This document shows positions 7,350-14,683 of a DNA stretch of 16,276 bases, piece after piece. A program made the translations under genes and the position numbers. The notes under the pieces were generated by a model. It was not told where the DNA came from and did not search any database. It saw only the letters and a list, made by a program, of their open reading frames with translations. This DNA is from an uncultured Granulosicoccus sp. (GTDB taxonomy: Bacteria; Pseudomonadota; Gammaproteobacteria; Granulosicoccales; Granulosicoccaceae). The DNA is taken from NCBI GenBank assembly GCA_937924505.1, contig CALDSR010000023.1:1-16276 (forward strand), written 5' to 3'. Each line of letters begins with the position of its first letter. Positions within the stretch are counted from its first letter, which is position 1.

Positions 7350-8164
7350 AAGTGATGCTCAACGGAACGTCGATCTTTGTTGGCACCGGTGGTGTGGGCT
7401 GGGTTGAGGATCGGCCGTGTTTGTTACTGATGCATGGTGCCGGTATGAATCGCACCGTCTGGGTGTTACTGGCGCGATATTTTTCACGTCATGGCTATAA
7501 CCTGATTGTGCCGGATCTACCTGGTCATGGTGAGTCGGACGGGGAGGCCTTGCGAAGTATTGAAGCGCAGGCTGAACATGCCTGGGCATTGATCGATACG
7601 TTGAAAGCATCCCATGGTTTGCCCGATACTCCTTTGACTGTCGGTGGGCATAGTATGGGTGCTTTAGCGGCGCTGGAGTTTGCCGGCGGCCGCCCAGCTT
7701 CCTTGGCACGCCTGATTTTGTTTGGCGTTGGCTATCCGATGATCGTTGGACAGCCGTTACTCGATGCAGCCAAGGCAAACAGCCATGACGCAATCGACAT
7801 GATCTCGATTTACAGTCACACGCTCGCGTCACAACTTGGACATAACAAGATCGCCGGTATTAGCGTGATGAATACGGGGATGGCACTACTTGAGCAGGCG
7901 GCGCCCGATGTATTATTCACCGACCTGACTGCGTGTAACACTTACCAAGGTGGTGAGAGCGCTGCGAAAAAAATCGAAGCAGCAAATTTGTCCGTGACCA
8001 TCATTGCCGGTGATGGAGATCGCATGACACCGATGAAGACAACGGTAAAGCTCGCATCGATACTCAAAGCAAAGGTAGACACAATTGCCGATAGTGGTCA
8101 TATGATGCTGTCGGAACAGCCGGAATTGACACTCCAGATCGTGCGTCGCGAATTACTTGCCTGA
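7346..8164 (+). CDS. Alpha/beta hydrolase of unknown substrate
   Basis: The 272-residue product has a complete alpha/beta-hydrolase core: oxyanion motif MHGAGMNRTVW near 29-39, PDLPGHGES near 56-64, nucleophile S103 in GGHSMGAL, a likely acid D225 in AGDGDRMTP and catalytic H252 in DSGHMML. There is no signal peptide, so it is probably cytoplasmic. Its ATG overlaps the TGA of the sulfhydrylase gene (7346-7349), so the two are translationally coupled. MetX homoserine acetyltransferases share this fold, but they are around 100 residues longer and have other motifs, so this is not a clear MetX. The substrate cannot be told from sequence. Removal of an ester or thioester linked to the sulfhydrylase reaction is only a guess. 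Confidence 0.9.
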   Translation: MKVMLNGTSIFVGTGGVGWVEDRPCLLLMHGAGMNRTVWVLLARYFSRHGYNLIVPDLPGHGESDGEALRSIEAQAEHAWALIDTLKASHGLPDTPLTVGGHSMGALAALEFAGGRPASLARLILFGVGYPMIVGQPLLDAAKANSHDAIDMISIYSHTLASQLGHNKIAGISVMNTGMALLEQAAPDVLFTDLTACNTYQGGESAAKKIEAANLSVTIIAGDGDRMTPMKTTVKLASILKAKVDTIADSGHMMLSEQPELTLQIVRRELLA

Positions 8165-8181
8165 TGAGTGGTTGAACAAAC

Positions 8182-8207
8182 GGGCCAATTGAGTGGTCAA
8201 GTGGCCT
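8182..8207. terminator. Intergenic hairpin between convergent hydrolase and adk
   Basis: GGCCAATTGA (8183-8192) and TCAAGTGGCC (8197-8206) pair over 10 positions with one mismatch and a GTGG loop, and G8182 can pair with T8207. The hairpin sits in the 55-base gap between two convergent genes. There is no U-tract on the plus side. The minus side is followed by a modest T-rich CGTTTGTTC, so it fits better as a weak adk terminator. Confidence 0.5.
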
Positions 8208-8219
8208 GCTGCAAGTTAC

Positions 8220-8894
8220 CTACTGAGTAGTTTCAGCTGAGGATTCGAGTTCAGCGAAAATTGCCTTGCTGATTTCGTCGACTTCGCCGATTCCGTTGAC
8301 CTTGATGTATTTTGGTGCATCAGCGTCGCCACTTGCCAGCCACGTCTTGTAGTGGTCTTTAAGCGGCGCGGTCATTTCTTCGTACACTTTGAGCCGGTAG
8401 CGAACGGTTTCTTCCCTATCATCTTCGCGCTGTGTCAAGGCTTCACCAGTCAAATCGTCCTTGCCTTCCACTGTTGGCGGGTTGTACACCACGTGATAGC
8501 TACGCCCAGAGGGCTCATGCGTGCGACGACCACTGACACGCTTGATGATTTCTTCAGGGTCAACATCGATTTCGACGACGGCATCCAGTGGTATGTCGGC
8601 CTCCTTGAGTGCATCGGCCTGCGCGAGGGTTCGTGGAAAGCCATCGAGCAGGAAGCCATTCTCGCAATCGGGCTCGTTGATGCGCTCCTTGACAAGACAG
8701 ATAATGATGTCATCCGACACCAGATCACCACGATCAATCACACCTTTGACTTTGTCGCCAAATGGAGTGTCTGATTTGACTACAGCACGGAGCATATCCC
8801 CGGTCGATATCTGAGGTATGGAGTAGTGCTCAGTGATGAGAGCGGCTTGTGTTCCTTTGCCAGCACCTGGACTACCCAACAAGATCAACCGCAT
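8220..8894 (-). CDS. adk: Adenylate kinase
   Basis: The 224-residue enzyme converts ATP and AMP to two ADP and balances adenine nucleotides in the cytoplasm. The P-loop GSPGAGKGT is at residues 7-15, the AMP-site segment QISTGDMLR near 33-41, DGFPRT near 84-89, and a long-type LID with [13 protein letters not shown] and YNPP. The LID lacks the four-cysteine zinc site of some bacteria. The start ATG at 8894 is supported by GGGAG 6 bases upstream (8901-8905). The gene stands alone, convergent with the hydrolase and divergent from the methyltransferase. The C-terminus is slightly longer than in E. coli (214 residues) and acidic. Confidence 0.97.
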   Translation of the reverse strand: MRLILLGSPGAGKGTQAALITEHYSIPQISTGDMLRAVVKSDTPFGDKVKGVIDRGDLVSDDIIICLVKERINEPDCENGFLLDGFPRTLAQADALKEADIPLDAVVEIDVDPEEIIKRVSGRRTHEPSGRSYHVVYNPPTVEGKDDLTGEALTQREDDREETVRYRLKVYEEMTAPLKDHYKTWLASGDADAPKYIKVNGIGEVDEISKAIFAELESSAETTQ

Positions 8895-8965
8895 CTATGG
8901 CTCCCATTCGGGGAAAATTCATATGAGGCGAGAGAGTAGCGAAATCTGCTCCTGTTTGCACGAAA

Positions 8966-9574
8966 ATGCCCGCTGAATGCGATACTTGCCCCATGTCTGT
9001 CGAACACCTTCGCAAAGATCTCGTCATAAATGCCGATTTGTTCGGCTCATCCCTGTGTTTTCACACAACCTGGGGCTTGTTTTCACCTCGAGCGATTGAC
9101 GAGGGGAGCACCCTGTTGCTTGAGCATCTGGAGGTTCACGACAACGATACAGTACTGGATCTCGGCTGCGGTTATGGGCCTTTAGGCCTGTCTATCGCGA
9201 AACGGGCGAGCGCGGGGCAGGTGCATCTTGTCGATAAGGATTTTGTTGCGGTGGATTACTGTCGTGAAAATGCATTACGTAATGGCATTAGTAACGCTGA
9301 GGTATATCTGAGCAATGGATTCAGCGCGGTTCCAGAGGATCTGCCGTTGTCACTGGTTGTATCGAATTTGCCTGCCAAGGTAGGCAATGAATTTTTTCAG
9401 ATCACGTTTGATGATGCAAAACGCCGAATGCGGCCTGGTTCACGGATTGTGGTGGTCACCATCAACGGGCTCCGGAGTTTCGTCAAACGCAGCTTTACAG
9501 AGGTTTTTGGTAACTGCAAGAAACTCAAGCAGGGCAAGACCTACACAGTTTCGATGGCAGTCCTCGAAGACTGA
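8966..9574 (+). CDS. Class I SAM-dependent methyltransferase, RsmC/RlmG-like small domain
   Basis: The 202-residue protein has the MTS-type methyltransferase core: FSPRAIDEGSTLLL near 39-52, as in RsmC, motif I LDLGCGYGPLGL at 64-75, the ribose-binding acid D90 (HLVDKD) and motif IV SNLPAKVG at 133-140. RsmC-like N-methyltransferases normally have NPPF at motif IV. Here NLPA keeps only the Asn and one Pro, so the target may differ from the guanine of rRNA. The length equals a single catalytic domain without the inactive N-terminal half of RsmC. The start is uncertain: ATG 8966 and ATG 8993 both lack ribosome sites. The 3' end overlaps trhO on the other strand by 34 bases. Confidence 0.85.
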   Translation: MPAECDTCPMSVEHLRKDLVINADLFGSSLCFHTTWGLFSPRAIDEGSTLLLEHLEVHDNDTVLDLGCGYGPLGLSIAKRASAGQVHLVDKDFVAVDYCRENALRNGISNAEVYLSNGFSAVPEDLPLSLVVSNLPAKVGNEFFQITFDDAKRRMRPGSRIVVVTINGLRSFVKRSFTEVFGNCKKLKQGKTYTVSMAVLED

Positions 9575-10362
9575 CAGCTGCAGAGCGCTCCGGGTGCGAT
9601 GGTCAATTGGCAAGCCTCGCAAAAGCTTGCACCAGTCGGTTGAAGTTGCTTGTCGATTTCGACCCGATCATCAAACACAAAGCAATTGCCTTCCCAGAAT
9701 TCTCCACCCGTGCGCTCAAAGTAGTTGAGCACGCCACCTTCGATCTGGTAGACCTCGTCGAATCCACGCTCTCGCATCCACGGCGCAGCCTTCTCGCAGC
9801 GGATACCGCCGGTACAAAATGTTACCACCGGTTTTTTGGTGCTGAGTTTGCCACTATCCAGGGCATCATCAACCGCGCGCTGGAAATCGCGAAAATGTTT
9901 CAGATTCAGATCCAGCGCTTGCGTAAAGCCACCTGAATCAATCTCGTAATCATTGCGCGTATCGAGGAGGACGAAATCACGATGTTCGCGGATCCAGTTG
10001 GCCACGGTTTTGGGGTCGATTGACGGGGCCTCCGGTCTGGCCTTTCGTCTGGCGTTCGAACGCGGGCCATCAAACGCGATGATCTCGTGGCGGATGCGGA
10101 CCTTGAGCTTGGCAAAGGGGATAGTATCTGAGGTACTTTCCTTGAGCCACAGATGGACGAAGCGATCGTCTTCGGCAAAAAGAGTACGAACAGCGCCAAT
10201 CTGAACCGCCGTGCCGGTCAGAGCGACATTAATACCCTCATCAGCGAGCACGATGGTACCTTTTACTCCGATCGAGTTCAGTGCTGCATGCAGGTCAGCT
10301 TGCAGAACAGGCAAATGTTCCAGATCGATGAATTGATAGCCTGAGACGTTGATGTATTGCAT
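9541..10362 (-). CDS. trhO: tRNA uridine(34) hydroxylase TrhO (YceA, rhodanese fold)
   Basis: The 273-residue protein matches the UPF0176/YceA family, which hydroxylates U34 of some tRNAs on the way to cmo5U/mcmo5U. The N-terminal acylphosphatase-like domain (GTIVLADEGINVALTG near 35-50) is followed by a rhodanese domain (VLLDTRNDYEIDSGGF near 131-146). The catalytic loop has C183 and C189 in TFCTGGIRCEKA. The C-terminal tail carries C248, C251, C261 and C263, a possible metal site common in the family. Its last 34 bases overlap the methyltransferase gene tail to tail. The divergent neighbour is slt, with a 146-base gap. The gene stops with TAG. Confidence 0.94.
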   Translation of the reverse strand: MQYINVSGYQFIDLEHLPVLQADLHAALNSIGVKGTIVLADEGINVALTGTAVQIGAVRTLFAEDDRFVHLWLKESTSDTIPFAKLKVRIRHEIIAFDGPRSNARRKARPEAPSIDPKTVANWIREHRDFVLLDTRNDYEIDSGGFTQALDLNLKHFRDFQRAVDDALDSGKLSTKKPVVTFCTGGIRCEKAAPWMRERGFDEVYQIEGGVLNYFERTGGEFWEGNCFVFDDRVEIDKQLQPTGASFCEACQLTIAPGALCSCQSSRTAIETV

Positions 10363-10415
10363 CGCGCCATTTTAAGGTATTCGGCAACATTGATCGTGTG
10401 ATATTCGTTTTGTCA

Positions 10416-10444
10416 CTGGCATTTTCTGCACGCTGGTCTATATT
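10416..10444 (+). promoter_or_regulatory. Sigma-70-type promoter candidate for slt
   Basis: CTGGCA (10416-10421, 4 of 6) is followed after 17 bases by TATATT (10439-10444, 5 of 6). It lies in the divergent trhO–slt gap, about 65 bases before the slt ATG. A TTGTCA at 10410-10415 is a closer -35 match, but at 23 bases it is too far from this -10. Confidence 0.5.
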
Positions 10445-10508
10445 CCTGTCATAACAATAATTCCACCCACAAGATGGGCAATGGATAGACACACAACCGG
10501 GTGAGAAA

Positions 10509-12464
10509 ATGGGAAAGTGCGGATTGCGACTGGCCAGCCTCGTCGCTCTGATCTGTGGCATACCAGCATTGACTTTGGCGGATACCTCTCGTTTGGACAC
10601 GTCACGGGCTGAATTCGTGTTGGCTCGTGCGGCGCTGATGGCCAATGATCTGGATGCCTTCGATGCAAGCCTTGCGGAGCTCGAAGGCTACGTTCTCTAC
10701 GATCATCTCCAGATGGAGCGTCTGCTGCACGATTGGCGTACCAAGGAGCCGGGCAAGCAGGCCGTCAATGATCTCAATGCTTTCGAACAGTCGTCAGACA
10801 ACACCTCGCTGACTCGCAGACTGACGCGTCAACTGCAGCGACGTCTGGCGGCCACGAACCAATGGTCTTTGTTTCTTGGTCTTCGGGAATCACGACTTGC
10901 TGCAAGGATGCCGTGCACGACCTTGCGCGCGCGCGATGAGCTCGGGCAGCTGGAAGGCTTTGATGAAGCCGCACTAGAACTTTGGGTTCAACCAAAGAAA
11001 CACGACGAAATTTGTGCCGATGTGCTGGTAGAGCTCGAAAAGAACAATACACCGCCGATCACCGCAATCTGGGACCGGATTTACCTCGCCATGTCAGAGG
11101 GTAAGCCGGCCTATGCTGAAGACATGCTGAAATATCTCGGTACGCGTGACCGAAAACCTGTGATGGCCTGGATTGAAGCTCTTGAGAATCCTCAAAAATT
11201 ACTGCAAAGCGGTGCATTGAAAGAAGACACAGTGCTGAATCGTCGCACCATAGCCAATTTGCATGTGCGCTGGTCCCGGGAGGATACACCGGCCGCCATG
11301 GCGCACTGGATGAAGGTGCGTGACAAATACGCTTTCTATGCTGATCGCTATTACAACACACACCGGGCGATCGCCATGCGAGGGGCCTACCGGCGATTGT
11401 CGGGCGCGTCGGATTGGCTGGATGCCATAGCGGCAAGAGATGATGATCTGGAGCTGAAGGAGTGGCGAATCCGGACTGCGCTGCTTGACGGTGACTGGGC
11501 GAGGGTGCTGAAAAATATTAATCGCCTGCCTGTGGAAGAACAAGAAGAGGACCACTGGGCCTACTGGGAAGCCCGTGCGCATGAAGTCGCTGGAAATCAG
11601 TCAGAGGCCAATGAAATATATCAAGAACTGGCTAAATTGCAGTCCTATCACGGCTTCTTGTCGGCTGATCGGCTTGGTCAGGCTTATTCAATCAAGGACG
11701 AGCCGATATCGATAGAAGATGATGCACTGTTGATTCTGGCCGATACCAGAGCACTGCAGCGAGCGCGCGAGTATCATGCGGTCGACTTGCAGGGTGAGAG
11801 TCGGCGTGAATGGAATAACTGGTTGCTGGATCCAGCGCGAACTCCTGAGGAAATGGCGCAGGCTGCTGTTCTGGCGGCACGTTGGGAGCTCCATGATCGT
11901 GCAATTTTCAGTGCCGGAAAAGCCGATCAGCGACGCGCAATCTCCTTGCGATTCCCAGTGTTGTATCAATCTGAAGTGACTGCGGCAGCAGCTGAACATG
12001 ACATCGAGCCTGCCTGGATTCTCGGCGTCATGCGTCGCGAAAGTGCTTATATACAGGATGTTCAGTCGCCTGCGGGTGCGGTCGGGCTGATGCAACTAAT
12101 GCCACGCACAGCGAAGTATGTTGCTGAGCTTCAGGGTGAGGATAATTGGGATGGTGACCTGACCGATGCCGGCACCAATATCGGTATGGGTACTTTTTAC
12201 CTACGTCATGTTCTCGACAAATTTGAGGAGCATCAGGTACTGGCGACGGCAAGTTATAACGCCGGCCCACATCGCGTCGATGCGTGGTTACAGGATGAAA
12301 CCATGGACGCGGATCGTTGGATCGACACTATCCCTTTTACCGAGACGAGGCGGTATGTCAGGGCGGTATTGGCCTACACGGCGATCTACGAATGGCACCT
12401 GACAGGAGAGGCGCAAAGCATCTTGAGCAAGTTAAAGCCGATTCCAAGTGCACCAGGGGCGTGA
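10509..12464 (+). CDS. slt: Soluble lytic murein transglycosylase (Slt70 type)
   Basis: The 651-residue periplasmic enzyme cleaves the MurNAc–GlcNAc bond of peptidoglycan, forming 1,6-anhydro ends. A signal peptide covers about residues 1-24 (hydrophobic LASLVALICGIPALTLA). An alpha-superhelical region spans about 30-480 (repeated helices rich in W and R). The catalytic GH23 domain is near 490-635, with catalytic E511 in MRRESAY, followed by GAVGLMQLMP and the ASYNAGPHRVDAWL motif at 581-594. Length and order match E. coli Slt70 (645). The start ATG has GGTGAG 4 bases upstream and a promoter candidate further up. The gene opens a plus-strand run with the BON lipoprotein and the bolA remnant. 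Confidence 0.95.
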   Translation: MGKCGLRLASLVALICGIPALTLADTSRLDTSRAEFVLARAALMANDLDAFDASLAELEGYVLYDHLQMERLLHDWRTKEPGKQAVNDLNAFEQSSDNTSLTRRLTRQLQRRLAATNQWSLFLGLRESRLAARMPCTTLRARDELGQLEGFDEAALELWVQPKKHDEICADVLVELEKNNTPPITAIWDRIYLAMSEGKPAYAEDMLKYLGTRDRKPVMAWIEALENPQKLLQSGALKEDTVLNRRTIANLHVRWSREDTPAAMAHWMKVRDKYAFYADRYYNTHRAIAMRGAYRRLSGASDWLDAIAARDDDLELKEWRIRTALLDGDWARVLKNINRLPVEEQEEDHWAYWEARAHEVAGNQSEANEIYQELAKLQSYHGFLSADRLGQAYSIKDEPISIEDDALLILADTRALQRAREYHAVDLQGESRREWNNWLLDPARTPEEMAQAAVLAARWELHDRAIFSAGKADQRRAISLRFPVLYQSEVTAAAAEHDIEPAWILGVMRRESAYIQDVQSPAGAVGLMQLMPRTAKYVAELQGEDNWDGDLTDAGTNIGMGTFYLRHVLDKFEEHQVLATASYNAGPHRVDAWLQDETMDADRWIDTIPFTETRRYVRAVLAYTAIYEWHLTGEAQSILSKLKPIPSAPGA

Positions 12465-12519
12465 ACTAACGAATAACAGGCACTGTCACATCAATAAATG
12501 ATGGCGAACTCAACGTCTT

Positions 12520-12525
12520 GGAGGG
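12520..12525 (+). promoter_or_regulatory. Ribosome binding site that sets the BON lipoprotein start
   Basis: GGAGGG lies 8 bases before the ATG at 12534. The upstream in-frame ATG at 12498 has no such site, so the shorter protein is preferred. Confidence 0.7.
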
Positions 12526-12533
12526 CAGTGAGC

Positions 12534-12842
12534 ATGAGATATAGCGAGATCTTACGAAAATTACGTGGTAAAAATGGCTTGACCGTTGTCATGTCGTTTT
12601 TGTTGATTTTGGTTTTGGGTGCCACGTCCGGCTGCGCATCTGGCCCACCAAGCTATCGCCAGAATATTCAGTCGGCCATTGCCGGGAATGGGTCGGTTTG
12701 GGTTGAAATACGCGACGACGGTACGGTTGTGCTGTCAGGCTGGGTTGAAGACCGTTTCTCGAAGCAATCAGTGCTTCGTGCTGCAAGAAAAGGCGACTCG
12801 GTCACACGCGTTATCGATCGCATTTATTTGCGACGTTCTTGA
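12534..12842 (+). CDS. Small lipoprotein with a single BON domain
   Basis: The 102-residue product has a lipoprotein signal peptide: a basic start (RKLRGK), hydrophobic residues 16-31 and a lipobox-like TSGC with the lipidated cysteine at C34. Residues about 45-100 form one BON domain (VWVEIRDDGTVVLSGWV, then VTRVIDRIYL), a fold found in periplasmic proteins such as OsmY and thought to contact membranes or cell-wall polymers. The fold contains one domain where OsmY has two. Tail-side placement after slt, a cell-wall enzyme, with a 69-base gap suggests co-transcription. The start at 12534 is chosen for its GGAGGG site. The role is unknown. Confidence 0.8.
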   Translation: MRYSEILRKLRGKNGLTVVMSFLLILVLGATSGCASGPPSYRQNIQSAIAGNGSVWVEIRDDGTVVLSGWVEDRFSKQSVLRAARKGDSVTRVIDRIYLRRS

Positions 12843-12908
12843 GATGATATCGAGTCAAGCTGCAGAGTCTCTTGTTCAATCGCAAATCAATTATTGCGGG
12901 GGGCGATA

Positions 12909-13223
12909 ATGAGTTTGGCAGATACGATCAATGACACACTTATTGAGCGTTTAACGCCAGTGCGAATGGACATCATTAATGAAAGTCACATGCACAATGT
13001 GCCGACTGGGTCGGAAAGTCACTTCAAGGTAATTGTTGTAAGGCAGGATTTCTAGAACATGACATGGGCTTGGTACCGTAAGGCACTGCATGAGCAACAA
13101 GCTATCGCAGAATTGCTCGCAGGCTCCGTTTTTACGCTGAGCCTGCATACCTGCACTCTTTGGAGAGAGCTGCCAGAATGGGGTGAGCAAGTTCCCGCTT
13201 CCCCTTCTTGTCGAGGCGGTTCG
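12909..13223 (+). pseudogene. bolA: Decayed bolA (BolA/IbaG family), interrupted by TAG
   Basis: From ATG 12909 the first 48 codons give a classic BolA N-terminus, ending in INESHMHNVPTGSESHFK and VIVVRQDF, then an in-frame TAG (13053-13055). Past the stop in the same frame BolA-like sequence continues: AIAELLAGSVFTLSLHTCT and VPASPSCRGGS, the usual end of the protein near 13223. The stretch between (13053-13118) matches poorly and is two codons longer than in E. coli BolA. Pieces of it read better in other frames (FEHDMGLV in one, the conserved RH pair at 13081-13086 in another), which suggests small indels as well as the stop. The frame runs open to 13322 because the original stop is lost. 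BolA works with monothiol glutaredoxins in iron–sulfur and stress physiology. Sequencing error is an alternative to real decay. Confidence 0.88.
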
Positions 13224-13275
13224 AATAGCACGCTTGACAAATTATACTCCGGTCTCGTTGCTGCCAGATGTAAAT

Positions 13276-13866
13276 TTATGGACTCATCATCCATGTCATC
13301 CAGTTCGCCAATTCACCGTTAACGTATCGCCATTGCGTGATTTCAATTTGATCGTTGGATCTTTTTGCCTGAAGCTGGATTTCTTCCAGGTAGGAACCAG
13401 ACGTGCCAATCTGACGTAGTTTCCTGGAGGCATTCAATCGATTCTTGTCGGTGAGTTCCAGGTGTTCTGTTTCTAACGGAATGGCAATCGAATCTGAATG
13501 CTCATGCCGTTCGCGCAAATTCATTTCCGTTGCGCTGATAACGACTTCGTCCGCTCGAGTTGTTACGTTTATATTGTCTAGTTCAAACTTGAGGGTGGTT
13601 TGCTCTGACTCGCCGTTTACGAGGTGGCACTCTGTTCGCTCGCCACTGCCTCTGGAAAAATCAGCGTTTGTCAGAATTGCGACCAACGCTGCAGGAAGCT
13701 CCTCAGGCGCAGGGGGTAATTTCCTCGACTCGCTATCGAGTTCAAAGTATTGCTCCCCTAAGGCTGTAAACTCGGACGAAGGTGCACCGCAGCTTGCTGC
13801 AGTTACGTAACTGGTGTGACTGAGCAGTAGTACGAGAAGCACGCTGGCCTTTTTTATTTGTGTCAT
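13276..13866 (-). CDS. Exported protein of unknown function
   Basis: The 196-residue product is not recognised. It begins with a signal peptide (TQIKKASVLLVLLLSHTSY) with possible cleavage after A23 or A24. C26 and C80 could form a disulfide, or C26 could be lipidated, although the AASC context is a poor lipobox. The rest is hydrophilic, with beta-like stretches (TTLKFELDNINVTTRADEVV near 91-110, YLEEIQLQAKRSNDQIEITQW near 159-179) and a tryptophan-rich end (QWRYVNGELANWMTW). The frame is open up to 14064, but the Met at 13866 is chosen because it starts the signal peptide. No proper ribosome site is visible. The gene converges on the bolA remnant. Its distance from the K+ channel gene (388 bases) leaves operon membership uncertain. 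Confidence 0.65.
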   Translation of the reverse strand: MTQIKKASVLLVLLLSHTSYVTAASCGAPSSEFTALGEQYFELDSESRKLPPAPEELPAALVAILTNADFSRGSGERTECHLVNGESEQTTLKFELDNINVTTRADEVVISATEMNLRERHEHSDSIAIPLETEHLELTDKNRLNASRKLRQIGTSGSYLEEIQLQAKRSNDQIEITQWRYVNGELANWMTWMMSP

Positions 13867-14254
13867 CCTGTTGCGCTCAAATAAATTCTCGGAGTTCATG
13901 ATGCAACCATCGGACCAGTGATTTACCAGTACGTGATTCACCCCGATGTGGCTGAGACCGATGACGCAGGTATCGAGAACGGCAAAATGTAAAGCTGGCG
14001 TATACGGGTGTGGCGAGTACCACTTTTGGCGTTGATGGGTCGGTCGCTCTGGGTGAAGACACAAACAAATTGTGCATAAAATTCTTGGCTATGATGGGCG
14101 TCAGGGGTTGGGTACTAAATTGGAAAATGAATCGGTTTTTCGATTGAGCATCGGCAAGCAGAAAGAACGTGGCGAAAACTATCGATGTCAGTGCGACTGC
14201 ACCGAGCAAGCTAGAGTAAGGAATCGCTTCACGGTCAGTGTCCGATTGACACAG
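13867..14254. other. 388-base stretch without a confident gene
   Basis: This gap lies between the K+ channel gene and the exported protein. A minus-strand frame from TTG 14209 to 13877 would encode 110 residues with a hydrophobic start (LTSIVFATFFLLADA) and a basic end, but it has no ribosome site and overlaps the open frame upstream of the exported protein. The plus strand shows protein-like pieces in different frames (for example around 13918-13990 and 13986-14070) that are not joined into one frame. Either a decayed gene or a non-coding spacer would fit. No RNA gene or promoter was recognised. Confidence 0.4.
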
Positions 14255-14680
14255 CTATTCGTCAGCTTTGAGTAAAAAACGCATGAACGTCATCAAAAAC
14301 GCTGTGCTGGCGCCAAACAGAATCAACCCGCCCATTGCTTCGAATGTACTGAGCAATCGCCATTCGGGTGATAGTGTCAGATCACCGTAACCCAATGTGG
14401 TGACGGTGACGAGTGAGAAGTAGAGAGCATCACCAATGGAGTCAAACTCTCCCAGAATCATGTAGATCGCAGCCCATATCCACGCTTCGATCACGTGAAT
14501 CAGGATGACACCAAAAATACATACGATAATGAGACTAACAAACCGGATCAGGTCGGGTAGCCGACGGGACACTTCACTGTAACGATTCAATACGGCTGCG
14601 ATGAACGTGAGAGCTGAGACGTGAAGAATCACAGTCAGCAAGATGATAATGGTGCCCAGAGTAAACAGATGCGTGCTCAT
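14255..14680 (-). CDS. Small potassium channel (two-TM pore plus extra N-terminal helix)
   Basis: The 141-residue membrane protein carries the K+ selectivity filter TLGYGD at residues 95-100 within SLVTVTTLGYGDL. Hydrophobic helices lie near 5-31, 44-68 and 113-136, with the pore helix near 84-95. This fits an Ion_trans_2 pore module of the KcsA type with one added N-terminal helix. No cytoplasmic RCK/TrkA domain or ligand-binding domain follows, as the protein ends 5 residues after the last helix region (LLKADE). It starts 3 bases after the stop of the lipoprotein gene, so the two are very likely co-transcribed and perhaps coupled. The ribosome site is weak. Potassium passage is inferred from the filter; gating is unknown. 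Confidence 0.9.
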   Translation of the reverse strand: MSTHLFTLGTIIILLTVILHVSALTFIAAVLNRYSEVSRRLPDLIRFVSLIIVCIFGVILIHVIEAWIWAAIYMILGEFDSIGDALYFSLVTVTTLGYGDLTLSPEWRLLSTFEAMGGLILFGASTAFLMTFMRFLLKADE

Positions 14681-14683
14681 GAT

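Noticed and set aside
12498..12533. Upstream start for the BON lipoprotein
   Set aside because: It has no ribosome site, whereas ATG 12534 has GGAGGG at 8 bases and gives a normal lipoprotein signal peptide.
13053..13055. TAG in bolA read as an amino acid (suppression or recoding)
   Set aside because: TAG ends several other intact genes here, and the bolA sequence around and after the stop is itself degraded.
13212..13230. tRNA T-loop-like GGTTCGAAT
   Set aside because: Flanking bases do not form a T-stem and no acceptor or anticodon arms are found; it encodes the GGSN end of the BolA remnant.
13234..13248. TTGACA and TATACT close together, as in a promoter
   Set aside because: They are only 3 bases apart, and neither has a partner at 16-18 bases. 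No gene follows on the plus strand.
13867..14064. Longer start for the exported protein (262 codons)
   Set aside because: The added 66 residues precede a typical signal peptide, which should be N-terminal, and show no ribosome site.
13877..14209. 110-codon minus frame with a hydrophobic start from TTG
   Set aside because: It has a TTG start without a ribosome site and no recognised family, and it overlaps another open frame. Kept only as part of the gap description.
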